Below, in pieces: positions 15,089-24,243 of a stretch of 27,376 bases of DNA. The DNA is from Candidatus Omnitrophota bacterium (GTDB lineage: Bacteria; Omnitrophota; Gorgyraeia; Pluralincolimonadales; Pluralincolimonadaceae): assembly GCA_041653595.1 (NCBI GenBank), contig JBAZFB010000013.1:1-27376 (forward strand), read 5' to 3'. The notes beneath the pieces were generated by a model. It saw only the letters and a program-made list of their open reading frames with translations. It was not told the origin of the DNA and searched no databases. The first letter of the stretch is position 1. Every line of letters starts with the position of its first letter. Position numbers and translations under genes: made by a program.

Positions 15089-16581
15089 CTTTTTTTACGG
15101 GAGGCGAGCATGTCAAACTGTTGGCGGATATAGAAAAACGCATTCTTGGCAACGAGTGAAACCAGCGCTTGCCCGCCGCGCATGAGGCGCCGGAAATCTT
15201 CCGTTGTGTTCATAGACCTCAGGTTAGCCAGCCATATGCGGGGGGAACCGTAATATTCCAAAAAAGCGCGCTTGTACCAATATTTCATTCCCTCGATCCC
15301 GAAATTCGGGTTTATGTATACGGGGTTATCGAAATCGATGGATAAGAAATCGCTCCATTTGGCGTCCTGGCGCAAACCGCCGTCCGCCTTGCAGCGTTCA
15401 TACAGGACTGTCCCCGGATACGGCACCGGCAGGTAAAACATCGCCATCTCCGCGTTTAACGTCTTGGCATAACGTATAGTGTTGCGGACCATCTCTTCCG
15501 TCTCGCCGGGCAGGCAGATAATGAAGCTGGTCACATACTTGAAGCCGGCCTTACGTATCCATTCCACGCCGCGGGTCTGTTTCTCGACGGTAGTGTTCTT
15601 TTGGACGATATCGAGCGACGCCTGGTTTCCCGATTCTATGCCCAGGACGATCTTCCTCCCTCCCGCTTTGTACATGGCGTCCAAAAGCTCCAGGTCGACG
15701 CTGTCGGCGCGCGTGTTGCATATCCATTTCAGGTCCAGTTTCGCCTTTATCATGAGGTCCATTAATTTCATTATATAAGCCCTGTTCATCGTAAATGTGG
15801 AATCCTGGAAATATATTCCTCGCGCGCCTTTCTCGTCTTTAAGGACCCTCAATTCCTCAATAACGCGTTCCGGCGTATAGCGCCGCGCTTTCTTACCCGA
15901 GATTATAGACGCCCCGCAATAAGTGCAGCAATAAGGACAGCCGCGCTGCGTTATGAACGGGTAACTGGGCAATGTCACATATTGGGACGGATGCGGGACA
16001 TACCGTTTTAGGTCAATGTCGCTGTAAAGGCCCGGGGGCAGGCTATCGAGGTCGTCTATGAAGCCGCGCGGCGGATTAACGGCTATCCTCTTCCCGTCTC
16101 TATAAACCAGGCCCTTGATGCCCGACCGGTTGTTATCCCCCCCGGCCAAGGATAATATCAACTCCTCTAAAGTATTCTCTCCCTCCTGGCGGATTATGAA
16201 GTCTATCTCGGGGCACTGCTGCATGCTTAATTCCGGCATCGTCGTCACATGGATATTGCCCATGACAAGCTTGCAATCCGGCAGGACCTTCTTTACGAAT
16301 GCTCCTGTCGCGAAAGCATAATCGGCCGTGGGGGTGTATACCGGCAACCCGACCACATCGTACCGGCCGCTGCGGAGGCGGGCGGCAAGGGACGCCTCGT
16401 TAAGGTCCTCCAGGATTGTATCGAGGAAATCGACATCGTAGCCGCGGTATTTAAGCCGGGTATATATCGAGATCATGCCCATCGGCGGCAGGTAGCCTTT
16501 TTGGCTTTTAACGCTGCCCCAGGCGGCTTTTGACGGGTATAACGGCTCCATCAATAAGATCTTAAGTTTTTTTGGGTTCAT
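15085..16581 (-). CDS. B12-binding-type radical SAM protein
   Basis: An N-terminal cobalamin-binding-like region (GYLPPMGMISIYTRLKYRGY, then VVGLPVY and VMGNIHVTT) precedes a radical SAM domain with the 4Fe-4S motif RGCPYCCTYCG (CxxxCxxC, Cys215, Cys219 and Cys222 from my start). These enzymes usually methylate or rearrange unactivated carbons, phosphinates or lipids, but the substrate cannot be read here. I take the start as ATG 16581, overlapping the upstream stop as ATGA (498 residues). An in-frame ATG at 16590 and one at 16626 would add 3 or 15 residues without a clear ribosome site. It is probably a tailoring enzyme for the glycan or its lipid anchor. Confidence 0.78.
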   Translation of the reverse strand: MNPKKLKILLMEPLYPSKAAWGSVKSQKGYLPPMGMISIYTRLKYRGYDVDFLDTILEDLNEASLAARLRSGRYDVVGLPVYTPTADYAFATGAFVKKVLPDCKLVMGNIHVTTMPELSMQQCPEIDFIIRQEGENTLEELILSLAGGDNNRSGIKGLVYRDGKRIAVNPPRGFIDDLDSLPPGLYSDIDLKRYVPHPSQYVTLPSYPFITQRGCPYCCTYCGASIISGKKARRYTPERVIEELRVLKDEKGARGIYFQDSTFTMNRAYIMKLMDLMIKAKLDLKWICNTRADSVDLELLDAMYKAGGRKIVLGIESGNQASLDIVQKNTTVEKQTRGVEWIRKAGFKYVTSFIICLPGETEEMVRNTIRYAKTLNAEMAMFYLPVPYPGTVLYERCKADGGLRQDAKWSDFLSIDFDNPVYINPNFGIEGMKYWYKRAFLEYYGSPRIWLANLRSMNTTEDFRRLMRGGQALVSLVAKNAFFYIRQQFDMLASRKKR

Positions 16582-17216
16582 TTTTTCCATGCTACATAGA
16601 GCGCGTTCAAACACCATTGTGTCCAAAAATATTTCTTTTTAATATTTACGAAACCGGCGGCCTTAAGCCTCCCGGTGATCTCTGCGGCGGTAAGGTAATA
16701 CTCCTCGTCGCCTGACATCCCCCTCTCCGAATCCACGTCGTGGTGCGTGCCGAAAATTTTATCGTACAGCATTACGACCTTGTGCACCAGGATCTCGGCC
16801 AGCGGGTCACCCATCGTGACGATAATATTGCCCCCGTCCTTCAGGCAACGGTGCGCCTCCCGCAACTCAACATCCCTTAACGGCCTGGGTATGTGGTTCA
16901 GGTTCGCGATAAAAGTGGCCGAATCGAAACTGCGGTCGTCAAAAGGGAAATGGGAAGCGTCTTTTATGACATTCTCTTCCGAAAGTCCCTCATACCGGTA
17001 TACATCTATGCCTTTCCCGTTTCCTCCCAGGTACTCGACGATAAACCTGTTATTCCGGCCGCATCCTACGTCCAGGCAATATCCCCTTACCTCTTTCTTT
17101 ACGTAGCTGAAACGTTCCGAAGCGAGCGAGGATAACCCCCATTTGTCTTCCTCGAATAGGGTGACCGCGCGCAGCGGAAAAGTCATGAAGTCCACGATCT
17201 CCCTGAAAGACGGCAT
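16578..17216 (-). CDS. Class I SAM-dependent methyltransferase
   Basis: 212-residue methyltransferase of the Methyltransf_11 type. The SAM-binding glycine motif is LDVGCGRNN (48-56), followed by an acidic residue in GIDVYRYEG and by NLNHIPRPLRDVELREAHRCL, typical of motif II/III in small-molecule methyltransferases. Target is unknown; a sugar hydroxyl, an amine or a lipid-linked glycan are all possible in this setting. ATG start with AAAGG upstream. Its TGA stop overlaps the next gene as ATGA. Confidence 0.8.
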   Translation of the reverse strand: MPSFREIVDFMTFPLRAVTLFEEDKWGLSSLASERFSYVKKEVRGYCLDVGCGRNNRFIVEYLGGNGKGIDVYRYEGLSEENVIKDASHFPFDDRSFDSATFIANLNHIPRPLRDVELREAHRCLKDGGNIIVTMGDPLAEILVHKVVMLYDKIFGTHHDVDSERGMSGDEEYYLTAAEITGRLKAAGFVNIKKKYFWTQWCLNALYVAWKK

Positions 17217-17218
17217 CG

Positions 17219-18493
17219 TTATACCTTTATTTTAGGCCTGCCAATATACGCGTATGCGCCGTTCATACCCAAAAGGAACCAAAGGTAGCGCATCGGCAAA
17301 ATATCTATGCTGAACCCCACCAGCAAGAAAGCTATTATCCCCGCCGCTATTATCCTTGTGTCGCCGGACTTCATGGCCAGCCCCATGTGGGAACCCAATA
17401 AAACCAATACGGCCAGAAGTCCCGCTATCCCCGTTTCCGCGGCCCAGCCAAAATACGTGGAGTGCGGGTCTTTCGTCCTCCATAAAGGGTCGTCCGGGTC
17501 GAATATAGACTCTCTCGCCTTATCCCAATCGAAGTAATCCGCCAGATTGCGGTTATACCTGCCCGGCCCCACCCCGAAAATCGGGTGGTCTTTCCACATC
17601 TTGAACCCGGCCTCCGACTGCAGGTAATATTCCGTGTTTTTCGTGGTCACCTTAAGCGGGTTAAGCTGCACCGGGAAGACCCAGATCACAACCGTCGCTA
17701 AAGCCAGCGCGGAATATAAAAGGGTGAAAAGGCTTGCGGAGATCTTTAATAGCGCGTATTTCCTGACAGGCGTTAACATGAACAAGCCCGCCGTGGCCAG
17801 TAAAAATACTCCCGACGCGGTCCTGCTTTTCGTCAGGGCGGCCGCCAATATGTGCAGGCACAGAAACGCAAGGTATATCCCGGACTTTTTGCCGTCCTTT
17901 ATCGTCTTTCTTATAAGCAAAAGTATGACGGCTGTGCCTGTTATCAAATACGCGGCGAGCATGTTCGGGTTGTTGAATGTAGAGGTTATCCTCAAATCAA
18001 AATGGACCGCGCCTGGGAAAAATATCAATTCAGACTGCGGATTAAGCGTAGGCACGAGCGAGTTAGGCGCGCCTGTGGCGCAGGCAGCGGCATACCCCAG
18101 CAATCCCAATACGCATACGGACGCGCTTGTCCACGCCCACACCCGTAAATAATAGTACCAGTCGCTTTCGTCCCTGACCGAAATAACGATCGCGATATAC
18201 ATGACGCACAGGTATGCTATCCCCGAATATTCTACAAAATCTACCAACTGCGGTTTAGCCAGGAAAAGCGAGACGGCAAATGTCGTTAATAAGAAAACCA
18301 GGGAATGGAGGCTTGGGATCCCGCGTTTCAGGGATATCCCCCGTTTGACGGCCTGGTAAACGACCCAGAGGAACAAAAAGATGAACACTATTTCCGTATA
18401 CTGTATCTTGCGCTGGAAATACGGGAGTGAGGGCATCTTTACGAACGGCATCAGCGCGATAAAAAGGCTTAACAGGATCTTAGTTATTACCAC
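17219..18493 (-). CDS. O-antigen ligase/polymerase family membrane protein (Wzy_C type)
   Basis: About 11-12 hydrophobic segments in 424 residues. A large soluble loop before the last segments contains HPIFGVGPGRYN and then HSTYFGWAAETGIAG, the pattern of WaaL/Wzy_C proteins that act on the periplasmic face of the inner membrane. Such proteins either attach lipid-linked O-antigen to an acceptor or polymerise repeat units; the sequence does not separate these. The start is GTG at 18493 with a strong ribosome site (GGAGG) six to seven bases upstream, inside the end of asnB. Two bases separate it from the methyltransferase. Confidence 0.84.
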   Translation of the reverse strand: MVITKILLSLFIALMPFVKMPSLPYFQRKIQYTEIVFIFLFLWVVYQAVKRGISLKRGIPSLHSLVFLLTTFAVSLFLAKPQLVDFVEYSGIAYLCVMYIAIVISVRDESDWYYYLRVWAWTSASVCVLGLLGYAAACATGAPNSLVPTLNPQSELIFFPGAVHFDLRITSTFNNPNMLAAYLITGTAVILLLIRKTIKDGKKSGIYLAFLCLHILAAALTKSRTASGVFLLATAGLFMLTPVRKYALLKISASLFTLLYSALALATVVIWVFPVQLNPLKVTTKNTEYYLQSEAGFKMWKDHPIFGVGPGRYNRNLADYFDWDKARESIFDPDDPLWRTKDPHSTYFGWAAETGIAGLLAVLVLLGSHMGLAMKSGDTRIIAAGIIAFLLVGFSIDILPMRYLWFLLGMNGAYAYIGRPKIKV

Positions 18494-20342
18494 GGGAATT
18501 CCTCCACATGGCGAAAACTAATAAATTATACAGCTTGTAAGCGTTGTCTTCCTTCCCTGACACATGACTTGCATATAATGACCTTATGTAATCCGCGTCG
18601 AATTTTACCTCCGAGAGGCGGCATAATTTATCCGTTTCGTCGAATAACATGTCCCTGAAACCGCGCTCCTCTTTTAACCACTTTTTTAGCGGCATATTAA
18701 ACCCTTCCTTCTTGCGGGAAGTGACGCAGGCGGGAAGGTCTTCGGCCAGTATCTTCCGCAATAATTTCTTGCTCTGGTGCCCGAAAACTTTTTCTATGAA
18801 AATATGGTCCAGGAGGGGGACCCTTGCCTCTACGGAATTAGCCATGCACATCCTGTCTACCTTCGTCAACATGTCGCTCGGCAGGTATGTATTCAGGTCG
18901 AGATATTTGTATTTGTAGACGCCTTTCAGCCTGTCCGATCTTTCGAAATACGGCCGGTAAAAATCATCGAGCCCGGACAGGGTTTTTTCGTTCGCGATCT
19001 CCGGCGATGCCAATTGCCGGATATCCCGGTCATCGAATATCCGCCTCCAATAAAGGTGCGAATAGGACGGTTCTAGGTCCGCAAACTTCACGAACCGCCT
19101 CAACTTTTCGTCGAGCCCTACTTTTTTGCCCGTTACGGGTAACAGGCCGGCTGCCCCGGAAGCGGCATTCTTGATAAATCCGGGGAGCATCCTGTAATAC
19201 GGGGCTACGGCATCCGCGATATAAGTATCGTAACCGCCGAAGACCTCATCCCCTCCCTCGCCTGTCAGGACGACTTTAACGCGCTTATTGGCCATTTTGG
19301 CTAGGAAATGGACCCCTACCATCGAAGAATCGGCGAACGGCTCATCGAGCCCGGAAACGATCTCGGGAAATTCGCCGAGGAATCTTCCTCCGTCTATGAT
19401 ATCTACAAAATGCTCGGCGCCGTAGCGTTCGCTTACTATGCGGGCAAACCTGGTCTCATCATGCGAAGGTTCGGAAAACCCTACGGAGAAAGCGGGGATG
19501 TTATCCTGGTGCCGCGAAAAATGGCGCAATACAATACTGGAATCTATGCCTCCGCTGAGGAAGATGCCTATCGGGACATCGCCTATCAGGTGCGCCTTTA
19601 CCGATTCATCTATTGCGGAATCAACCTCATCTTCCTTCTGTTGTTTTCCGCCCGGACGCGCCAACGCCGATGACCCGGCATCCCAATAGCGGCGCTCCTC
19701 TATCTTTCCTTCTTTATATACCAGATAATGGGCGGGCTGGAGGCATTTTACGCCTTCATAGATGGTGCGGGGTTGTACGACGTAGTTAAAGCTGAGATAC
19801 ATATAGAGGCTCTGCGCGTCTAATTTCAGGTCCGGTCCCCGGCAGGCCTCCAAAGAACGTATTTCTGAGGAAAAATATATCCCGTCATCTACCGGCATAT
19901 AGACGAGAGGTTTTATGCCGAACCTGTCCCTAGCCAGTATCAGGCATTTTAAACGGTCGTCCCATATGCTTATGGCGAACATGCCCCTGACCTGGCCTAA
20001 AAAATCTACGCCCCATTCCTCGTAAGCATGCGCTATTACTTCAACGTCGCTTTTTGTATAAAATTTATGCCCTTTGCTTCTCAACCTTTCCGCGAGATCG
20101 TGAAAATTATATATCTCGGCATTTGCCGTCACCCAAATATCTTTATTTTCGTTATGGATCGGTTGGCTTCCGCCGCTCAGGTCCACTATGCTTAACCTCC
20201 TGACGGCCAGCCCCGCCCCATCCTTCAGGAAATAACCTTCTTCGTCGGGACCCCTGCGGACCATCGGCCCATTCATGGACATGAGCCTCTCCCGGGCGTC
20301 AAAATCCAGCTTCTTAACGGCGAATCCGCATATACCGCACAT
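18480..20342 (-). CDS. asnB: Asparagine synthase-type glutamine-dependent amidotransferase
   Basis: 620 residues with an N-terminal class II glutaminase domain (nucleophile Cys2 in MCGICG, RGPDEEG at 30-36, R49) and a C-terminal ATP-pyrophosphatase synthetase domain (SGGIDS at 263-268, TGEGGDEVFGGYD, VEARVPLLDH). AsnB forms asparagine from aspartate. In O-antigen loci, paralogues such as WbpS are thought to amidate uronic acids, which fits the dehydrogenase nearby. One odd point is NAEIYN at 74-79, where the family usually reads NGEIYN and the glycine helps form the oxyanion hole of the glutaminase. The last 14 bases overlap the next gene, so the two are probably translated together. The true acceptor is unknown. 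Confidence 0.85.
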   Translation of the reverse strand: MCGICGFAVKKLDFDARERLMSMNGPMVRRGPDEEGYFLKDGAGLAVRRLSIVDLSGGSQPIHNENKDIWVTANAEIYNFHDLAERLRSKGHKFYTKSDVEVIAHAYEEWGVDFLGQVRGMFAISIWDDRLKCLILARDRFGIKPLVYMPVDDGIYFSSEIRSLEACRGPDLKLDAQSLYMYLSFNYVVQPRTIYEGVKCLQPAHYLVYKEGKIEERRYWDAGSSALARPGGKQQKEDEVDSAIDESVKAHLIGDVPIGIFLSGGIDSSIVLRHFSRHQDNIPAFSVGFSEPSHDETRFARIVSERYGAEHFVDIIDGGRFLGEFPEIVSGLDEPFADSSMVGVHFLAKMANKRVKVVLTGEGGDEVFGGYDTYIADAVAPYYRMLPGFIKNAASGAAGLLPVTGKKVGLDEKLRRFVKFADLEPSYSHLYWRRIFDDRDIRQLASPEIANEKTLSGLDDFYRPYFERSDRLKGVYKYKYLDLNTYLPSDMLTKVDRMCMANSVEARVPLLDHIFIEKVFGHQSKKLLRKILAEDLPACVTSRKKEGFNMPLKKWLKEERGFRDMLFDETDKLCRLSEVKFDADYIRSLYASHVSGKEDNAYKLYNLLVFAMWRNSRGNN

Positions 20343-20349
20343 AAAATCC

Positions 20350-21231
20350 CTATTTATATTTCTCTAAGCGGAGGGAGGCGATCTGGTCGCAAATAATGCC
20401 CAAAAGCACGCTTAGGATGCCGGATATGACGATTATCAATGCTCCTATGGATAAACCCTGTTTTACCGTCACGAATTTGTAAGCGCCGTAAACGGCGCCT
20501 ATAGTGAACAGGAATATGCCGATGGAAAAAAATATCCTTATCGGGTCGAAAAGCGCTATCAGCCTCAATATTAATACGATAATACGGCTGCCGTCCCTAA
20601 ATTGCTTTACGTGGCTTACGCCAAGCCGCTTCCTTGCCATGATCCCGCAGAATTCGATAGAGAGCCCGCTCTTTATGAAAACGATCGTCGAGGTGACCGA
20701 GAATGAAAATTGGTCGGACAACAAACCCAGGTATTTTTCGATGACGCTTTTCCTCGTGGCCCTGAAACCGCAGTTGACGTCCTTGATCTTTGTATCGGCG
20801 ATAAAATTCGTGACCCATTTCAAAACGAATTTCCCGAGGCTCCGGCTTTCCGCCAGCTCGCGCGCGTTCATCCTTTCGCCGATGACCATGTCGTTCCCCT
20901 CGTTCAATTTTTCGACCATTTTCTTTATATCGCCGGGGTTATGCTGGCCATCGCCGTCTAAAAAGACCAGAACCTCGTTGCGGGCATTCCTTATGCCGGT
21001 CTTCAGCGAAGCCCCGTAACCGAGGTTCTTTTTGTGCCTGATGACCCGCGCGCCCGAATCTTTCGCTATGAGCCCGCTGTTGTCGGTAGAAGCGTCGTCC
21101 ACGACGATGATCTCGTCGATATCAACCTCTCCTTTTGACGCTGCGATCTCGCTTAAGACCCCTTTCAGGGCCTTCTCTTCGTTGTAGACCGGGATGATAA
21201 CAGATATTTTGTCCGGATTTTTGTTCATCAT
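20350..21231 (-). CDS. Membrane-anchored family 2 glycosyltransferase (GtrB/DPM1-like)
   Basis: GT-A fold glycosyltransferase that likely transfers a sugar to undecaprenyl phosphate or to a lipid-linked glycan at the inner face of the cytoplasmic membrane. Of 293 residues, the first 225 or so are the catalytic domain: VIIPVYNEE at 11-19, VVDDAS at 43-48 and the metal-binding DGDG motif with Asp92 and Asp94, followed by QHNPGDI. Two hydrophobic segments near residues 228-250 and 256-280 form a C-terminal membrane hairpin, as in GtrB/ArnC-type polyprenyl-phosphate transferases. Two ATGs start the gene with AAAGGA upstream. The sugar cannot be told from sequence. Confidence 0.85.
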   Translation of the reverse strand: MMNKNPDKISVIIPVYNEEKALKGVLSEIAASKGEVDIDEIIVVDDASTDNSGLIAKDSGARVIRHKKNLGYGASLKTGIRNARNEVLVFLDGDGQHNPGDIKKMVEKLNEGNDMVIGERMNARELAESRSLGKFVLKWVTNFIADTKIKDVNCGFRATRKSVIEKYLGLLSDQFSFSVTSTIVFIKSGLSIEFCGIMARKRLGVSHVKQFRDGSRIIVLILRLIALFDPIRIFFSIGIFLFTIGAVYGAYKFVTVKQGLSIGALIIVISGILSVLLGIICDQIASLRLEKYK

Positions 21232-21248
21232 GGTGGGTCCTTTCGCCG

Positions 21249-22175
21249 TCAGGAAAACCTGAAGAAATTAACCGTCTCTTTGAGGCCTTTTTCCAGGGAA
21301 ACCCCGGGAGTCCATTTAAGTTCTTTTTTGGCCTTCCTTATATCCGGCCGGCGCACCTTCGGGTCGTCTACAGGGAGGGGCTTATACGTTATCCTGCTCC
21401 TGCTCCCGGTAAGGGATATGATCCTCTTGGCCAGGTCGAGGAGGGTCTCCTCGTTGGGGTTTCCGATGTTTACCGGTTCATTCAGGCCGGAGAGCATCAG
21501 CGCGTATAACCCCCTTACGAGGTCATCTATGTAACAAAAACTCCTTGTCTGTTTGCCTTTCCCGTATACGGTGATCGGCTTATTTTCAAGGGCCTGCGTT
21601 ATGAAATTCGGTATCGCGCGGCCGTCGTTCCTGCGCATCCGCGGGCCGTAGGTATTGAATATGCGGACTATTTTCGTATCGACTTTATGCACCCTGTGGT
21701 AGGCCATCGTTATGGCCTCGGCGAAGCGTTTCGCCTCGTCGTAGACGCCCCTAGGGCCTATCGGGTTTACGTTGCCCCAATATGATTCCGGCTGCGGATT
21801 TACCAGCGGGTCGCCGTATACTTCGCTCGTCGAGGCGAGCAGGAATTTGGCCTTTTTGGCTTTCGCGAGGCCCAAGGCGTTATGGGTCCCGAGGCTTCCG
21901 ACCTTCAGGGTCTGGATAGGATACATAAGGTAATCGACAGGGCTCGCGGGAGAGGCGAAATGGAGCACGTAGTCTACCGGTCCGCTGACATTTATTTTTA
22001 CGGAGACATTATGATTTACGAATTTGAAATTTTTGTTTCCGAGGAGGTGGGAGATATTCTCCTTTTTGCCGGTTATAAGGTTATCCATGCAGATGACCTT
22101 ATGCCCTTTCCCTGTAAGAAAATCGCAAAGGTGCGAACCTATGAAACCGGCGCCGCCTGTTATGAGTATCCTCAA
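21249..22175 (-). CDS. uxs: UDP-glucuronate decarboxylase-like (UDP-xylose synthase)
   Basis: Predicted to oxidise, decarboxylate and re-reduce UDP-glucuronate to UDP-xylose using bound NAD. I place the start at TTG 22175, directly after a strong ribosome site (GGAGGGAAAGAG), giving 308 residues that begin at the Rossmann motif ITGGAGFIGSHL. Longer upstream extensions would be out-of-place residues inside the aminotransferase gene. Motifs: ASTSEVYGDP near 114-123, catalytic YDEAK (Tyr145, Lys149), IFNTYGPRM and NDGRAIPNFI, all typical of the UXS family. The WbpA-like gene upstream looks GlcNAc-specific, so the source of UDP-glucuronate is not obvious. Overlaps the aminotransferase gene by 4 bases. 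Confidence 0.85.
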   Translation of the reverse strand: MRILITGGAGFIGSHLCDFLTGKGHKVICMDNLITGKKENISHLLGNKNFKFVNHNVSVKINVSGPVDYVLHFASPASPVDYLMYPIQTLKVGSLGTHNALGLAKAKKAKFLLASTSEVYGDPLVNPQPESYWGNVNPIGPRGVYDEAKRFAEAITMAYHRVHKVDTKIVRIFNTYGPRMRRNDGRAIPNFITQALENKPITVYGKGKQTRSFCYIDDLVRGLYALMLSGLNEPVNIGNPNEETLLDLAKRIISLTGSRSRITYKPLPVDDPKVRRPDIRKAKKELKWTPGVSLEKGLKETVNFFRFS

Positions 22176-23293
22176 CTCTTTCCCTCCAGAAAATCTATCA
22201 CACCCCGCGCGACGAAACGGGCCTCTTCCTCTTCCAGTTCCGGGAAGACGGGAAGTGCCAATACCTCTTGACACGCCTCTTCGCTCACCGGGAAATCGCC
22301 TTTCTTCCACCCGAGCCGGCCGTAGACAGGCTGCAGATGGAGCGGTACCGGGTAATATACCGCCGTAGCGATACCTTTCGCGGTAAGCGATTCCCTTAAT
22401 CCGTCCCTTCCGTCTACCTTAATGCTATATATATTATATACGTGCTTCCGGCCTTTTTTCTCTGCGGGGACCGTTAATTTTCCTGCCTTGCTTAAATTTT
22501 CGAACATTTTATTATAAAGGCGCGCGTTTTTGCGGCGGGATTCGTTCCATTCGTCGAGATGGCGTAATTTTATCCTCAATATCGCCGCCTGGATCTCATC
22601 CAACCTGCTGTTGCGGCCTTCTGTCTCGTGGCGGTACCTGTCGGCTTGCCCGTGGGCGCGCAGCATTTTTACCTTGTCGGCGAGCGTCTTATCATTAGTC
22701 GTGACCATCCCTCCGTCGCCGAAGCAGCCGAGGTTCTTACTCGGGAAGAAACTGAAACACCCGATATCACCGAAACCGCCGACCTTTTTCGACCCGGACT
22801 CCGCGCCTATCGCCTGCGCGCAGTCCTCGATGACCCTAATGCCGCGTTTTTTAGCGATACTCATCACCGCGTCCATATCGCAGGCCTGGCCGAACAGATG
22901 CACCGAGATTATCGCCTTGGTCCTTGAAGTTATCGCTTTCTCTACGCGGGCCGCGTCTATATTAAAGCTATCGGGTTCAATATCAACGAGAACGGGTTTC
23001 GCTCCATTAAGGCAAATAGCCTCTGTGGTGGCGATAAAGGTAAAGGGGGTCGTGATAATCTCGTCGCCGTCCCCGATACCCAGAGCTTTGATCGCAAGCT
23101 CAAGGGCGTCAGTGCCGTTCGCGACGCCGACGGCGAATTTTGTCCCGCAGTAAGCCGCGGCCTCTTCTTCGAACTTTGCGACGTTGTCTCCGAGGATGAA
23201 AACGCCTTTCTCGAGGACGGACTTCACGGCCGGGTCTATCTCTCCCTGTAATTTCCTGTACTGCCTGACCAGATCTACTAACGGGACTTTCAT
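22172..23293 (-). CDS. wbpE: PLP-dependent sugar aminotransferase (DegT/DnrJ/EryC1/StrS, WbpE-like)
   Basis: Transfers an amino group, usually from glutamate, to a keto-sugar nucleotide. The 373-residue protein begins VPLVDLVRQYRKL, typical of the WbpE/DegT branch. PLP residues visible are the NGTDAL phosphate-binding stretch at 59-64, Asp157 in VIEDCAQAIGA and the Schiff-base Lys186 in SFFPSKNLG. Beside a WbpA-type dehydrogenase, a WbpE role (3-amination of a 3-keto uronic acid) is attractive. The oxidase WbpB and acetyltransferase WbpD that complete that pathway are not in this window, so the substrate stays open. Its stop codon overlaps the TTG start of the next gene. Confidence 0.82.
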   Translation of the reverse strand: MKVPLVDLVRQYRKLQGEIDPAVKSVLEKGVFILGDNVAKFEEEAAAYCGTKFAVGVANGTDALELAIKALGIGDGDEIITTPFTFIATTEAICLNGAKPVLVDIEPDSFNIDAARVEKAITSRTKAIISVHLFGQACDMDAVMSIAKKRGIRVIEDCAQAIGAESGSKKVGGFGDIGCFSFFPSKNLGCFGDGGMVTTNDKTLADKVKMLRAHGQADRYRHETEGRNSRLDEIQAAILRIKLRHLDEWNESRRKNARLYNKMFENLSKAGKLTVPAEKKGRKHVYNIYSIKVDGRDGLRESLTAKGIATAVYYPVPLHLQPVYGRLGWKKGDFPVSEEACQEVLALPVFPELEEEEARFVARGVIDFLEGKS

Positions 23294-23294
23294 C

Positions 23295-24239
23295 TCAGTT
23301 ATTTCCGTTTACCGATCTAAAATATTCGACGGTCTTTCTCAGGCCCAGCACAAAATCGACCTTTGGTTCAAACTTTAGAAGTTTCTTCATTTTAGTTATG
23401 TCCGCGAGGGTATGTTTGACGTCGCCGGGGCGCGGCGGCTGGAACCTCGGCTTTATCTCTTTCCCGATGATCTCGTTCAGTATCCTGACCAATTCGAGAA
23501 GGTTATATCCCTTTCCGCACGCGATATTGAATACCTCCCCGGATATCCCTTCGCGCACCGCGGCGGCAAGGTTCGCGTCGACGACATTATCCACATACGT
23601 GAAATCACGGCTTTGCTTCCCGTCGCCGTCGACCGGCGGCTGCTCGCCCATTAGTATGCAGGTGGCGAACTTGGGTATGACTACGGCATACTCGGATTCA
23701 AGCGATTGCCGCGGCCCGAAGACGTTGAAATAGCGGAGCGCAACGGTCTCGAGCCCGTACGATTTCGCGAATACCCTGCAGTAATGCTCGCCGGCAAGCT
23801 TGGTGGCGGCGTAAGGCGATATCGGCTGCGGTATCTGGTCTTCGCTCTGAGGGAGCTTGACCGTATCCCCGTAGATCGAGCTGGACGACGCGAAGACTAC
23901 CCTTCTTATCTTGCTCTCATGGGAGGCGATCAGGACATTGAGGGTGCCTTTGACGTTCACGTCGTCATATAATTGCGGATTAGCCAGGGACTTCGGGACG
24001 GAACGGAGCGCCGCCTGGTGGATAACATAATCGCATCCTTTGAGCGCTTTTTTTAATGCGGCGGGATCGCGTATGTCCCCTTCTATAAACTCGACCTTGC
24101 CTGAGACCTTTTCTAGGTTTTTCTTTTTTCCCGACGAGAGATCGTCGAGGACCTTTACTTCTTCGCGCCGGCGCACAAGCTCATCGACGATGCTGGAACC
24201 GATGAATCCCGCGCCTCCGGTAACAAGGTACCTGGCCAT
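23295..24239 (-). CDS. NAD-dependent UDP-sugar 4-epimerase, WbpP/GalE-like
   Basis: Extended short-chain dehydrogenase/reductase of 314 residues, probably inverting C4 of a UDP-hexosamine or its uronic acid (GlcNAc/GalNAc type). Visible are GGAGFIG at 8-14, ASSSSIYGD and the catalytic YAATK (Tyr143, Lys147), then YFNVFGPRQ and DGKQSRDFTYVDNV, which resemble WbpP-type UDP-GlcNAc 4-epimerases. It follows the WbpA-type dehydrogenase by 4 bases and precedes the aminotransferase by 1 base, so these three probably work on the same sugar. A plain UDP-glucose 4-epimerase or another sugar-nucleotide epimerase is the main alternative. Confidence 0.78.
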   Translation of the reverse strand: MARYLVTGGAGFIGSSIVDELVRRREEVKVLDDLSSGKKKNLEKVSGKVEFIEGDIRDPAALKKALKGCDYVIHQAALRSVPKSLANPQLYDDVNVKGTLNVLIASHESKIRRVVFASSSSIYGDTVKLPQSEDQIPQPISPYAATKLAGEHYCRVFAKSYGLETVALRYFNVFGPRQSLESEYAVVIPKFATCILMGEQPPVDGDGKQSRDFTYVDNVVDANLAAAVREGISGEVFNIACGKGYNLLELVRILNEIIGKEIKPRFQPPRPGDVKHTLADITKMKKLLKFEPKVDFVLGLRKTVEYFRSVNGNN

Positions 24240-24243
24240 GAGA

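Noticed and set aside
22176..22310. Upstream extension of the UDP-glucuronate decarboxylase start
   Set aside because: The extra 45 residues are Arg/Gly-rich readings of the aminotransferase gene in another frame, while TTG 22175 has a strong ribosome site and starts at the Rossmann motif.
22530..23153. A 207-codon plus-strand open frame
   Set aside because: It lies antiparallel to the WbpE-like aminotransferase, whose motifs are intact. The plus-strand product has no recognisable domain and no promoter or ribosome site.
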